Counted from the stretch's first letter, positions 20,740 to 30,827 are shown. The stretch is DNA of 64,000 nt from Gordius sp. MW1 (GCA_964036665.1 OZ038527.1:6386001-6450000); one strand, 5' to 3'. Notes: generated by a model not told the origin, from the sequence alone. Made by a program: numbers and translations.

Positions 20740-21689
20740 TTATAATAAGGTAATGATATGCCATTTAGACTCTGAAGCTGTTGAAGGGAAAGAGGCAGTA
20801 GGCCTCTTTTGACTTGTCATATATAGGTATGAGGAGTAATACAAGAGTAATACTCCTTTTTGGAACCTAGGATATTCTGGGCAAGACACTAGGTTAATAA
20901 ATATAATTTAGTTGAATCTTAGATAAAAATACATATTTTGTGAAAATGAATGAAATAAATAAAAATAACTAAGTAGTATAAATATCAAAAAATACCTCTG
21001 TCCATTTGATTGGTAACATCCATAATTTGTGGATTATCAGTAGGTATGAAATGGCTTATTTGTGCATTAGGAGTGGCCACACTTTTCTGGTCTAAAAAAA
21101 TATTACAAAAATTAAACAATACAATACTTTGTGGCTGTTCTTGCCTAACTAAAACTCTAGGCAGTATTCTCAGATAGTTGGTAAAAACACCTATTGACTA
21201 GCTTCTTTGTGTATTAGGAGTGGCCACACTTTGCTGGTCTAAAAGATTACAAAAAATTAAGCAATACAATACTTTGTGGCTGTTCTTGCCTAACTAAAAC
21301 TGTAGGCAGTATTCTCATATAGTTGGTAGAAACACCTATTGACTGGCTTCTTTGTGTATTAGGAGTGGCCACACTTTGCTGGTCTAAAAGATTAAAAAAA
21401 AATTAAGCAATACAATACTTTGTGGCTGTTCTTGCCTAACTAAAACTCTAGGCAGTATTCTCGGATAGTTGGTAGAAACACCTATTGACTGGCTTCTTTG
21501 TGTATCAGGAGTGGCCACACTTTGCTGGTCTAAAAGATTACAAAAAAATTAAGCAATACAATACTTTGTGGCTGTCCCTGCACAATTAAGGCTCGAAGCA
21601 GCAGTTGATTAGATGCAGAGATAGATGGGAGATTATTCTGGCCTAGATAATATAAATTTGAAAATAAATGAAATTGCACTTGTAGGCAT
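20740..21689 (-). CDS. unknown spliced gene with tandemly duplicated 111-nt exons and 34-37-nt introns
   Basis: Proposed exons (minus): 21689-21680 (ATGCCTACAA), 21642-21565, 21529-21419, 21383-21273, 21238-21128, 21091-20996, 20888-20740. The first five introns are 37, 35, 35, 34 and 36 nt, the last 107 nt; all are GT-AG and phase 1, so each internal exon is a multiple of three (78, 111, 111, 111, 96). Exons 3-5 are tandem copies encoding 37 residues (QQSVATPNTQRSQSIG, TNY, RILP, VLVRQEQPQ). Exon 6 begins with a diverged copy (QKSVATPNAQIS). Exon 7 is open to a TAA (CPEYPRFQKG, FPSTASESKW). Exon 5 has an in-frame TAG (AGC TAG TCA); leaving it out gives 184 residues. No known domain. The intron sizes match the NAA80-like gene. 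A transposon-carried gene, possibly a repeat-protein of the element. Confidence 0.5.
21092..21564. repeat. about 146-150-bp tandem repeat equal to exon-plus-intron cassette
   Basis: Three full units with CTTTGCTGGTCTAAAAGATT and GGCTGTTCTTGCCTAACTAA. The fourth, at the upstream edge, is diverged (GGCTGTCCCTGCACAATTAA). The repeat period equals one 111-nt exon plus one micro-intron. Confidence 0.92.
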
Positions 21690-21879
21690 GAATAATAATT
21701 GAAAATATTGCACTTTGTGATATGGTAAAATTTTAAAATAAACGGTAAAATGAACGTTATAATGATTGGTTGTTTACTTAAGATATATGACATATCCTAT
21801 AAATTTTAGTTGCAAAATTGTCTATGAATTTGATAGGTTGTCAGTATTATGAACTGTCGTTATTTTGGACAGAAGCGTT

Positions 21880-22430
21880 AATATGTCTATAGTTTTGAAA
21901 AATTTATAAGACTATATTTATATTGCTAAAGATCTTTTAAAAAATTTGATAATACTGCCTTGAATATATCATTAAATAAAATTTTTTAAAAAATATTAAG
22001 ATAAATTAACATAGAGCAATAATTAATACTGCATAATTGCAGCTATTCTTAAAAAATTTGATATAGACACTACCTTAAATATAGAATTAAATAAAATCTC
22101 TTAAGAAATAGTAAGTAAATTAACATAAAGCAATAATCATTACTACATTAATATCTTTGTAGATATTAAAAAATTTGAGATATGCACTTAAGACTTTATT
22201 TTCATTTACTTTTAATTAAAAATTTGTGTTTATTAATTGCAGAAATTTGAAATATATACTACCTTGAATATCTGAATAAAATGTCTTATAAAATATTAAG
22301 ATAAATTAACATAGAGCAATGAATAAGACTGCATTAATATGTTTGTAGATATAGAAATTTAATATCTGACATTAAGACTATATTTATGTTTGCTTGTAAT
22401 AATCTTAAACATTAGTGTGCTAAAAGGTTT
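21880..22430. repeat. diverged about 120-bp tandem repeats, AT-rich
   Basis: Recurring AAATTTGATAT, CCTTGAATAT, AATTAAATAAAAT, AAGATAAATTAACATAGAGC and AATA-x-TACTGCATTAATAT words, about four units. Also in block B (60170-60660). Confidence 0.7.
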
Positions 22431-23132
22431 ATTGTATAAATTAAACAAATTAAATGTGATTGATACATAAGTAAGTTTTGTGCTGCCCCAAATCCAGCTC
22501 TTGAATTAATGGATTCAAAATAAAATACAGAATTTTATTGAGGATGTGATAAAACTTTAAAACTGAAAAACATATGGAAATTTGAAAATCGTAGCAATAG
22601 CATTACCGTAGTTTCGGGATTTAGCCTATATCCCATTATAGGTACAATCAGTAGCGTAGGGCGTATCGGTGCATTCGACCAAAGTTTAACTGACCAAATA
22701 TCTATGAATGTCTATGAATATTTAACGAAAATGCTCCTTGAGAGGGGTTTACAGAGACGAAAATGTTAGGGTTAAGTCGGGGTTTTAGGTTAGGGTTTGG
22801 GTTAGGATTAGAAGCACACATTTTAATCGACAAATGCATTTTCGTAGACATTTATTTGTTATTTGCTTTTTTGCAACTGAATCAGCGTAGGGAAGAGGGG
22901 GGGGTTTCGGGTTAGAACCCTCCCGGTCCCATTGATAATTTTTTTAAATAGCACACAAAATTTATTGAAAATCATAATTATTAATAATTTCGCCAGCGTT
23001 AAGTATTGCGTTATATATTATTTATATTAAAAAATTAAGTCAATAAATTATAAATTTGTTCTAAATTTTTAATTTTTGAAAAAAAGCTGCCAATTCTGAA
23101 CTTATTTTTAAAATTAAGTTCTGCAGCTCAGT
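22431..23132. other. duplicated sequence without a recognised gene, apart from the MITE
   Basis: Matches 60680-61180. The conserved stretch near 22490 (GCCCCAAATCCAGCTCTTGA) is shared only because of the duplication. Confidence 0.45.
22662..22883. mobile_element. 222-bp MITE with 9-bp target duplication and telomere-like core
   Basis: Flanked by AGCGTAGGG at 22653-22661 and 22884-22892. Block B (about 60928-60942) shows the single uninterrupted site. The ends are weakly inverted (CGGTGCA... with ...TTGCAACTG). The core is TTAGGGTTAAGTCGGGG and TTTAGGTTAGGGTTTGGG. A 9-bp duplication fits Mutator-like elements. Confidence 0.8.
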
Positions 23133-23565
23133 ATGAAGCGATATTCCATTTATAATTACTTCCCTAAAAAGAGTAACATTTCTTAGTAGAAAATACAAAT
23201 AGTGCTAATTCTGTAAGAGAACCAGAAGAAGAAGATGATCAAACACTAGGAATGGTAAGTAATTGTTAGTTAGACAATTGCTTTATATGTAAGTAATTGT
23301 TAGTTAGACAATTGCTTTGTATTTTTATTTTATGATATGCTTTCTACATAAATTTGAATATGTTTCTATTATAGAAACCTATACTGTTAATTCTAATTAG
23401 AGAAAAATCCTGTAAAATTCCTAACATTCGGAATTGTATGGGTAAGATACCTTAAATTTATTATCCTATATTTATTTAAAAGGTGCGTGAAAAAGGTAAT
23501 TGATTTTATATCTGCTGCCAGAAATTAAATCTTTTTACCTCTACAAAGATGTCTTTGTCTGATAA

Positions 23566-25575
23566 CACAGCTCTACAAATATTGACCTTGTGATTGTATC
23601 CCACAATCCGACCAATAATTCTGATAGAGAATTTTGCGCTGAAAAATAATATGTTTTTAGTTTTTTTCTACGATTACCAGCTTTTAAGATATATGAGTTT
23701 GAAAGTGCCAAAAATGCCCTTTTTAAGCCTTTTTAAGGCTAAATTGCCATGGTATTTTTAATATTTAGCGAAAAATAGTAATATATTCATGTAGATTAAA
23801 GTTTCATCTATAGGTCCATTTTTTATTTTTTTATATCTCCCTTATACTCAAAATTTATACGCGTTTGCGTAAACCCCTCCTTGTCAAATTCGTCCCACTT
23901 TGTCTGGAAAAAAGAGTTCATTAGAGTTCATACAAGAGATCTGCATGGGCAGGCCCGGCCCGTACGGACGGGCAAATTTTAACGGGCCGGGCCCGGACGG
24001 GCTTAAAAATTAGTGGAACGGGCTCGGGCGGGCCTGAGATTTTTTTAACGGGCTTGAACGGGCCTGACGATTTATAAACGGACTTGAACGGGCCAGAGAT
24101 TATATAAACGGTCATGGAATTACAAAGGTCCTTAAAAGTCAGACAATTCTATAAATAGATTTTTTTATTGATAATATTTAGATTATTAATTGCTTAATTT
24201 TGAACCCCCTAATTTGTATATCCTGTAGCATTTATTCCTTTTTCAAGCGCTAAATTTGACTTTAAAACATTTTTATTCTATTTGTTATAGATTTATGTTT
24301 ACATAATTTAAAATTATAGCTTCGTATATATTCTTTTATAAGTAGGTTCAATTGCTTATTTACAATGCACCAAAATTTTTGTGTTTAATTTTATCACAAA
24401 TTTTACTGGTATATTATTAAGGCCATATAATTTAATAAATATTTTTGTTCTAATCTAAAACTTAGGTGTATTAACTGATATAAATTAAGCAAAATGTAAA
24501 CTACATATTTAAAGTTGAATATAATTTTATTAAAGTATTTTAATTTAATGGTAATAATCAAAAATCTTAGGTGTATTAACTTAAATTAATCAAATAAAAG
24601 TAAAGTGTTGAAAGTGGAATATTATCATGTAATTTTTTTTAGTAATTTAATGGTAGTAGGTACTATATTAAATTTTTTCCGGTGTATTAACTGCGGAAAT
24701 AATTGATGATTTATTATTTTTACATGATAGTTATTGATGTTTTTTATAAATATGTCAAAAAATAAAATAAAATTATGCAAAATTTTTCATGAATTGGGCC
24801 GGGAGTGGAGTTTTAAACAAATTTGAACGGGCTTGAGCGGGCCTGACGTTTTTCTAAACGGGTACGAACGGGCCTGAAAAATTTACGGACGGGCTCGGAC
24901 GGGCCTAAAAAATTTACGGACGGGCTTGGACGGGCCTGAAGTGTTGAAAAAAATTACAGGCGGGCTCGGACGGGCCTTGAAGTTTTGAAAACAAGTACGG
25001 GCGGGCCGACCTTCTTAAAACGGCCCGTTGCAGATCTCTAGTTCATAATACACACGCGCTGTTTACTAACACATATATCTCTCCCTTTACCTACTCTCCT
25101 CTCTTTCTCCTCCACTCCCGCCCCCTTCATGTGTGCTTGGATAGATATGGGGGCGAAAGTGGAAGAGATGGAAAAAGGGAGAGAGAATGCGTTAGTAAAC
25201 AGCGCGTGTGTAGTATGAATGAACTCTAATGAACTCCTTTTTCCAGACAAAGTGGGACGAATTTTGACAAGGAGAAGGGGTTTACGCAAACGCGTATAAA
25301 TTTGAGTATAAGGGAGATATAAAAAAATAAAAAAATGGACCTATAGATGAGACTTTAATCTACATGAATATATTACTATTTTCCGCTAAATATTAAAAAT
25401 ACCATGGTAGTTTAGCCTTAAAAAGGCTTAAAAAGGGCATTTTTGGCACTTTCAAACTCATATATCTTAAAAGCTGTAAATCGTAGAAAAAACTAAAAAC
25501 ATACTATTTTTCAGCGCAAAATTCTCTATCAGAATTATTGGTCAGATTGCGGGATATTTTTTTTGTAGACCCGTG
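23566..25575. mobile_element. 2-kb DNA element with about 350-bp terminal inverted repeats and TAA target duplication
   Basis: Left arm 23566-23933 and right arm about 25205-25575 are inverted copies (for example ATATGAGTTTGAAAGTGCCA, 23690 and 25463). The ends are CACAGCTCTACAAA and its near inverse. TAA flanks both sides (23563-23565, 25576-25578), and block B (61580-61582) has a single TAA, so the insertion is exact. A 3-bp TWA-type duplication points to PIF/Harbinger. No transposase. The right spacer holds another palindrome (GCGCTGTTTACTAAC with GTTAGTAAACAGCGC, about 25057 and 25190). Confidence 0.83.
23934..25040. mobile_element. hAT MITE with GGGC-rich subterminal repeats, nested in the 2-kb element
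   Basis: Ends AAGAGATCTGCATGGGC and GTTGCAGATCTCTA. Flanks are GTTCATAC and GTTCATAA, an 8-bp duplication with one mismatch. Within about 180 bp of each end the word CGGGC(T/C)TGAACGGGCCTGA is repeated, the likely transposase-binding array. The middle is plain AT-rich DNA. Confidence 0.8.
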
Positions 25576-26279
25576 TAATCCTAAATTCGTAAAAATCACT
25601 TTGTGTAACCAGATGGACACAGAAACATATTTCTGTTCAAAGATTTTATGAAGCGAAAGAAACCATATTTTCCACCTTAGAGCAGATTTGTGACTGGGAC
25701 GATCAAGAATCGTCATCCAATGCAACAATATTACTTTCATCATTAAGGATATGCCACTTTTGGTTGTCTTTGTACATGTTGAAGCAAGTTTTCTCTTACA
25801 CTATTAATCTAAGCAATTACTTGCAAATTATTAACATTCACCTTTCCCAAGCTATAAATGTGGCAGAAAATGCGTTCTTAGAAATTAAACATTTGCCGGA
25901 AAATTTCCAAGATGAGTTTACCACAATATACTACGATGTTTTGTCACTAGGAGAAATTTATGATATCCAAATAATAACTATCCCTAGGAGAGCTTCGCGA
26001 CACTTCCTTCGAACATTAAAACATCGTGTCCTGAAACTTATTACAGAGTTTCCTAGTATAATTCCTTTTTAGATGCGGTTTTGGTAGAACTTGATGACAC
26101 ATTTCTAAAAAATAAACAAATACTCTTGGGATATGATTCCCTTTCATTAAGTCCCTTTGATACTTTCAACTGAGATATTAAATAATTTTCAAAATTGGCT
26201 AATTTTTATGAGGAAGATCGTGAAGATTGTCAAGAACAGTACAAATCGGATATTAAATTATGATATCAGTTGTTCAGAG

Positions 26280-28943
26280 TAGAGGTGTGCACGGATCAAT
26301 CCGATCCGATCCGTCCAAACTCGGATCGGATCAACATTTTATTTTAATCGGATCGGTTCGGATTTTTAAATTTAAAATAAACAATAATAAGTTCTAATTA
26401 ATTAAATTAATAATTTTTAGTATACCTTTTCATAATTATCTTTGCATTCTTTTTTTACTTTACCATTTTTGATGCCCAATACCACCTCTCACCTTACATA
26501 CCCTAATATATTTATCAGTATTTCCCTAGCGTTTTTCCCTAGCTAGACTTTTTTGTTTGGCGAGAAAGGAGCTAGTGTAAATGATAAGCATCTTCCGTTT
26601 CCTTTTTAGCACACGCATCTCTTTCTATCTCAACGCAACTCCGAAAATCATCAATCCCAATCTCCCCTTTCCTTAAAGCACACGCGTAGCCCCTTTCCCT
26701 ATTGATTCCGGGTAATCATGAATGATGTAGCTTGCCTTCTTAAAAGCAATCCATGGTGCAGGGGTATTGTCGTTGACGAGATGGTGTGAGTCATACTGAC
26801 TTGAGGGGGAAAAATAATAGGGGGGGGGGGGGTGTTGGAAGGAATCATTGGGATTCGTAACAGTTAGATTGTTTATCATATTAAACCGTCATGAAAGAAA
26901 TAATAAGAAAATTTAAAAGAAATATGCTTCAACAAGTTAAAAAAGAAGACGGGAAAAAAGTCAAATTTGGAGTTACTTTGACCTTCTAAATGAAAATGAT
27001 ACATACACCGGTTATGTTATCTGCAAAAAATGCCATCATATCTACACATAAATATAATTCCATTCGAGGTAGTTCCCATCTTTTGCATCATTGTGTTTCA
27101 AAAACTTCAGCTAAAAATTTGTTACCAAACCTCTCGCTGAAATCACAAAATAAATTTTTTTTTGAAAAGCATCTAATTTATTTTACTTCGAAAGATATTC
27201 GACCGTTTTCAATCGTTAACGGGGAAGAATTTAGAGCAATGCCCCAAGAAGCTCTGAATATTGGTGCCATTCATGGTCATATAAACTTTGATGAATTACT
27301 TTTAGATAGGACTATTTTAAGTAAGAATACAGCAAAACTTGCAGATGTATGTAGAGAAGCATTAATATTAAAGTTACTCCCCAATTTAAAAGCAAAATCA
27401 TGTTCAGCCACTCTGGACAAATGACTTTGTGAAAATAAACTACTTAACATTTTCTTTATATTATATATCCCTCCGAATCCTACATAAGCATATTTTTTTC
27501 ACTTCAAAAATAGATGTTGAAAAAAACAGGGGAAAATATTTTTAGAGAAATATCTGTAAATTTTGAAAAACTTCACATCCCTACGGAATACATGAGATTG
27601 ATAACTTACGTTACCGATCAGGGCTCTAACATGGTCAAAGCCTTGCAAAATCATAAGCGAATGAATTGTAGGTCCCATTTGCTAAATACAGTACTACGAA
27701 ACGTATTCAATAAAAATGATTTTACATTCCATTACCCTCAGGTTAATTGATAGAAGCATGCAAAAAGCTAACGACATATATGAAGCAAAGTGGCAAAAAT
27801 AAATATTTAAATCATACATTGCATCAAGCAATAGAAACAAGATGGAGCTCCAGATTCGACATGTTTGAGAGCATATTGAAGGAGTATAAGGAAATGACCA
27901 CATATCTAACTTCTATAGATATGCCAGAGAAGATAGATGGGATTGATAAAAATTTGCTGACCAAACTAATAGAAGTCGTCCGGCTGTTTAAAACGGCTTC
28001 TTTAGTTCTGGAAACTGATCAACACCCAACCTTTCACAATATATTGATTCAATATTACCAATTACTCAATGATCTTTTACAATCAGACCACGAGCAAACT
28101 GATGATTTTGAAGAACATCACGAAATTAATGATCTTAAAAAGATATTTGTACCACCCTCAAGTTAAAATTTCCAATCACTCAACAACATAAAATTGCCTT
28201 ATTTTTATGCCCAACCTTCGAAATGAGGGAGTAGGCGTAATTAATGAAATAAGATCCACACTAGCGTCTAAGGATTTTTTGATAGATTCTGCAACTAATA
28301 TTGAAAATTATGCGGCAAGTAGTAGTGATAGTCAGCCTCAAAAAAAAGAAGTAATTAACATACATTTATATATGTATATATATTTTTTACATAAAATAAA
28401 TTATTTAATTTATATTTTAAAATAGTTAATCAATGGGAAGATGAGCAGGAAGAAGATAAAGCCCCCGATGAAATCTCAATTTACCTTTCGTTATAAAATG
28501 AAGATTGCAAATTTGATTCAAAAAAAGATTTGCTGAAATGGTGGGTTTCATATCAAACAGTCCTGCCAAGGCTTTATAAGCTGGCAAATAAAGTTTTAGC
28601 TACACCTGCTACCTCTACCACTTCGGAAAGAAATTTCTCGGTGGCTGGAAGAACATTAGAAGAAAGAAGAACGCGAATTAAACCAGAAAATTTAGATTCT
28701 TTATTATTTTTATATGATAATATGGAATTAAATAAAATTTTATATTTATTTCAGGTCTAATAAAATTGCTATACCTTATTTTTATGTATTTTGAATTTAA
28801 TCATCAATAAAAAGTTCTGTTCGTAAAATTAATTAAAAATTTCGGATCGGATTTAGATTTTTAAAAACTCGGATCCGATTAAAATTTTTCAAAAACACCT
28901 CGGATCGGATCGGATCAAAAAATTTGATCCGTGCACACCTCTA
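26280..28943. mobile_element. hAT transposon with BED-finger transposase (2.66 kb)
   Basis: Inverted ends TAGAGGTGTGCACGGATCAA and TTTGATCCGTGCACACCTCT then A, with repeated CGGATCGGATC words near both ends. The same left end in block B (62289) shows the insertion is older than the duplication. No matching 8-bp flanks: the left flank is the DUF4371 pseudogene and the right flank a Helitron relic, so a rearrangement has occurred at one side. Confidence 0.85.
26890..28759 (+). pseudogene. hAT transposase, BED zinc finger to dimerisation domain, broken by frameshifts
   Basis: Domains in order. BED finger about 26951-27090: WSYFDLLNENDTYTGYVICK, then CKKCHHIYTHKYNSIRG, HLLHHC. N-terminal hAT region to 27423: DIRPFSIVNGEEFRAMPQEA, LLLDRTILSKNTAKLAD, SATLDK, then a stop. 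RNase H-like core: YVTDQGSNMVKALQNHKRMN (27604-27663), RSHLLNTVLRNVF, then in another frame ETRWSSRFDMFE and KLIEVVRLFKTASLVLETDQ (27747-28166). C-terminal dimerisation block 28530-28759: LKWWVSYQTVLPRLYKLANK, PATSTTSERNFSVAGRTLEE, LDSLLFLYDN. At least four frame changes and stops. GTAATT at 28351 and a later TAG may be a real intron, but the other breaks cannot be spliced away. Not active as read. Confidence 0.88.
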
Positions 28944-29341
28944 ATTGGAATACACATTATTACAGGGGCCGAAACAAACAAGAAGATAAACTCGAAGGAT
29001 TTTTATGCATATCGTTTGATGATTAGACTCGGTCAAGACAACGTCATACTACGATGTCGTGAGCTTTGCCAACTGTCCTGTCCACCTCAAGGGAATGTTT
29101 GTGTGCCTTAGTACATTCATCCCAGATGATAACTTTACACCGTTTGAGTACAATCAACAGGTGCGGAAGAATACATTCACTTACGAGATGCTATTGCGAA
29201 CAACGCCGACACAGCCTAAATTGGTAACTCTATTATTCTACCATCATCATACTATAAATGCTGTACTCAAAAATTGTTTCTACATTGTTATTTAGCTAAT
29301 TAGGGACTAAGCCTAAGCAACGCTTGGCCGGATACAGCTAG
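28944..29341 (+). mobile_element. Helitron relic: Rep fragment and 3' terminus
   Basis: About 28974-29075 reads NKKINSKDFYAYRLMIRLGQ, DNVILRCRELCQ, the well-conserved stretch of Helitron Rep proteins just before the replication-initiator motifs. After a jump the sequence reaches a standard end, GCCTAAGCAACGCTTGGCCG then GATACAGCTAG|T at 29341. It is an internal-deletion relic related to the family ending at 16156. Confidence 0.75.
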
Positions 29342-29389
29342 TAGATTTATATAATTGTCTGTAAAGGAGCTTTGTAATTCCATGGCAGT

Positions 29390-29597
29390 TTATATAATCT
29401 CTGGCCCGTTTATAAAACGTCAGGCCCGTTCGAGTCCGTTAAAAAAATCTCAGGCCCGCCCGAGCCCGTTCCATTAATTGTTAAGCCCGTCCGAGCCCGG
29501 CCCGGTAAAATTTTTATGATACAAAGCCCGTCCTTACCCGCCCGCGAACCGGGCTTTTAGGCACGTCTGCGGGCCGGGCCTGTCCGTGCAGATCTTT
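29390..29597. mobile_element. truncated hAT MITE end, GGGC-word family
   Basis: Repeats of AGGCCCG(T/C)(C/T)CGAG(C/T)CCG and the terminal GGCCTGTCCGTGCAGATCTT T match the 23934-25040 family in inverse orientation. Only one end is present. Confidence 0.65.
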
Positions 29598-30679
29598 AAT
29601 CACGATACGAAAACATCTTAGTTGTTTATATCTCAAAAACAGGCGCGTAGCAGGATTTTCTCCGGGGGGGGGGGGGAAATTTCCAAAAAAAATTTATAAC
29701 ATTTTTATTTCAACATCAAAATTATAAAATCTGGTATAAAACATAAAGAAAGTCATTATAAAATAATTTCATATTTTCTTTTTCCCAGCGTCATCTGGAG
29801 TAGGAGCTAATTCCCCATGAATCGCTAATAAAAGTGTCAATCCATTTAATCTATTCAAACGTCATAAAGTTTTAATTGGAATGTTGTCAGAAATGGAAGA
29901 GAAACCAAATAAGGAGATATTGAAGCAAATGCTTACTTCTCTACGATAATCTGAATATATTATGCAAGCAATTGCAAAAAAGGGACCTAGATCTTCAGCA
30001 AATCGGACAGTTAGCAGAAACTTTAGTAATTGTAGTCAAACCTAAGGCTAAGTTGTATGATTTTTAACTTTAGAAACCTCGATATGCAAAGAAAATGAAC
30101 GTTTTTTGGATAAGAAACAAGTTTTGGCAAATTTGTAAATAATGTTTCCTCCTGATTCTTTGATTGTTTTGCCAGAAACGAGAATGAAAATAAATTATAG
30201 AAGGATTTCGTCCAAAGAATCTGCACGCCCTATCAGATTATAAAATATTGTAATCCCAACATCACAAATCTTCTTTACCTATTAGCTTTTATATAAGAAA
30301 TACTATGTCAAAAAATAGATTAAATGGATCGGCCCTTTTATATAGCATTTTGATTTCAACATTAAAATTAAAACAGGGAAGTTATAATAAAATAATAAAA
30401 TAATTTTTTGTTTTCTTTTTCCCTGCGATAATATCTCAAGAACTTCATCTGGAGTGGGAGCTAGTTCCAATAAATTGCATAGCAATTAATAAATGTCTTA
30501 CTTGGTCAGTTACGTTCCACAACTATAAAATATAAACTTTAGATCTAAAATAATTTTTTTCATAAAAAATGGGAGGGGGGGGGAATTTCTCGTTTCCCCC
30601 TTCCCGCATTACGCTGCCCAAAAATAAATATAAAAATATTCAAAAAGGTCCATCATATAATTTGTGTTATACTATACAT
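29598..30679. other. composite repeat sequence, G/C homopolymers, no gene
   Basis: G-runs at about 29665-29676 and 30572-30583 sit in similar contexts (GGGGAAATTTCC, GGGGAATTTCTCG), and weakly inverted words (GCGCGTAGCAGGA, TCCCGCATTACGC) lie beside them. A direct repeat CATCTGGAGTAGGAGCTA / CATCTGGAGTGGGAGCTA is at 29792 and 30449. Near 30471-30490 a HINE terminal word (AATAAATTGCATAGCAATTA) is present alone. These suggest an old TIR element of about 1 kb. Confidence 0.35.
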
Positions 30680-30827
30680 TATAATTAAAGCTTCCTTTAA
30701 ATTTCTCGCCATTGGATAATTTATCAATTCTATTAAATAACAAAGTCGTCATATAATACGTTACATAAAATTTCATGTTGCTGGTATTCTATCAACAATT
30801 ACTCAGTTAAAGTTTTTAAAGTAAAAA

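Larger units (their letters stand above)
17907..21871. mobile_element. 4-kb TIR DNA element carrying a spliced gene, block A only
   Basis: Terminal inverted repeats of about 45 bp: left TGTTCAAAATAACGACAGTT and right (reverse complement) TGTCCAAAATAACGACAGTT, both continuing CATAATACTGACA-R-CCTA. Block B has only about 75 unrelated bases at this point (60083-60160). No clean target-site duplication is visible and no DDE transposase is recognisable, so the superfamily is open. Contents in order: AT-rich about 120-bp tandem repeats, a small LTR element nested in them, AT-rich filler, then a minus-strand gene with tandem exons (20740-21689). Confidence 0.6.
23133..26290 (+). pseudogene. DUF4371/ZMYM1-like hAT-type transposase pseudogene, copy A, interrupted
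   Basis: N-terminal exon from ATG 23133 (MKRYSIYNYFPKKSNIS, then a frameshift, NSVREPEEEDDQ) with a GTAAGT donor near 23256. The 2-kb element 23566-25575 then interrupts it. The core resumes at about 25603: RWTQKHISVQRFYEAKETIF, STLEQICDWDDQESSSNATI, then a 102-residue frame 25764-26072 (VFSYTINLSNYLQ, PENFQDEFTTIYYDV, PRRASR). Later pieces are LDAVLVELDDTFLKNKQILL and a WLIFMRK/ANFYEEDREDC frame. This pattern is the DUF4371-to-hAT middle part of ZMYM1/THAP-like and hAT proteins. The C-terminal dimerisation part is missing because the hAT at 26280 sits there. Several shifts, so a pseudogene in both copies. Confidence 0.68.
6236..26340. repeat. segmental duplication, block A
   Basis: Long stretches match block B (about 52180-62357) in the same order and orientation, at what looks like more than 95% identity outside insertions. 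Shared landmarks: retro-endonuclease relic (6800-7195), NAA80-like gene (16412-17034), terminal exon (17424-17544), DUF4371 pseudogene (23133-26290) and the 5' end of the hAT at 26280. A-only insertions: 8380-13363, 14449-16156, 17907-21871, 22662-22883 and 23566-25575. Two collapsed haplotypes joined in assembly would look the same. Confidence 0.85.

Noticed and set aside
22150-22280. 9-nt micro-exon (ATATTCAAG between TTTATTCAG and GTAGTATAT) on the minus strand in the AT-rich tandem repeats
   Set aside because: The acceptor AG is lost in sister repeat units and no coding partner connects to it.
23921-24115. Minus-strand frame with repeated GPFKPV-like units
   Set aside because: Translated subterminal repeats of the nested hAT MITE.
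29059-29295. 78-residue plus-strand frame as a gene
   Set aside because: It overlaps a Helitron Rep relic in another frame and ends at the Helitron 3' terminus; no independent support.
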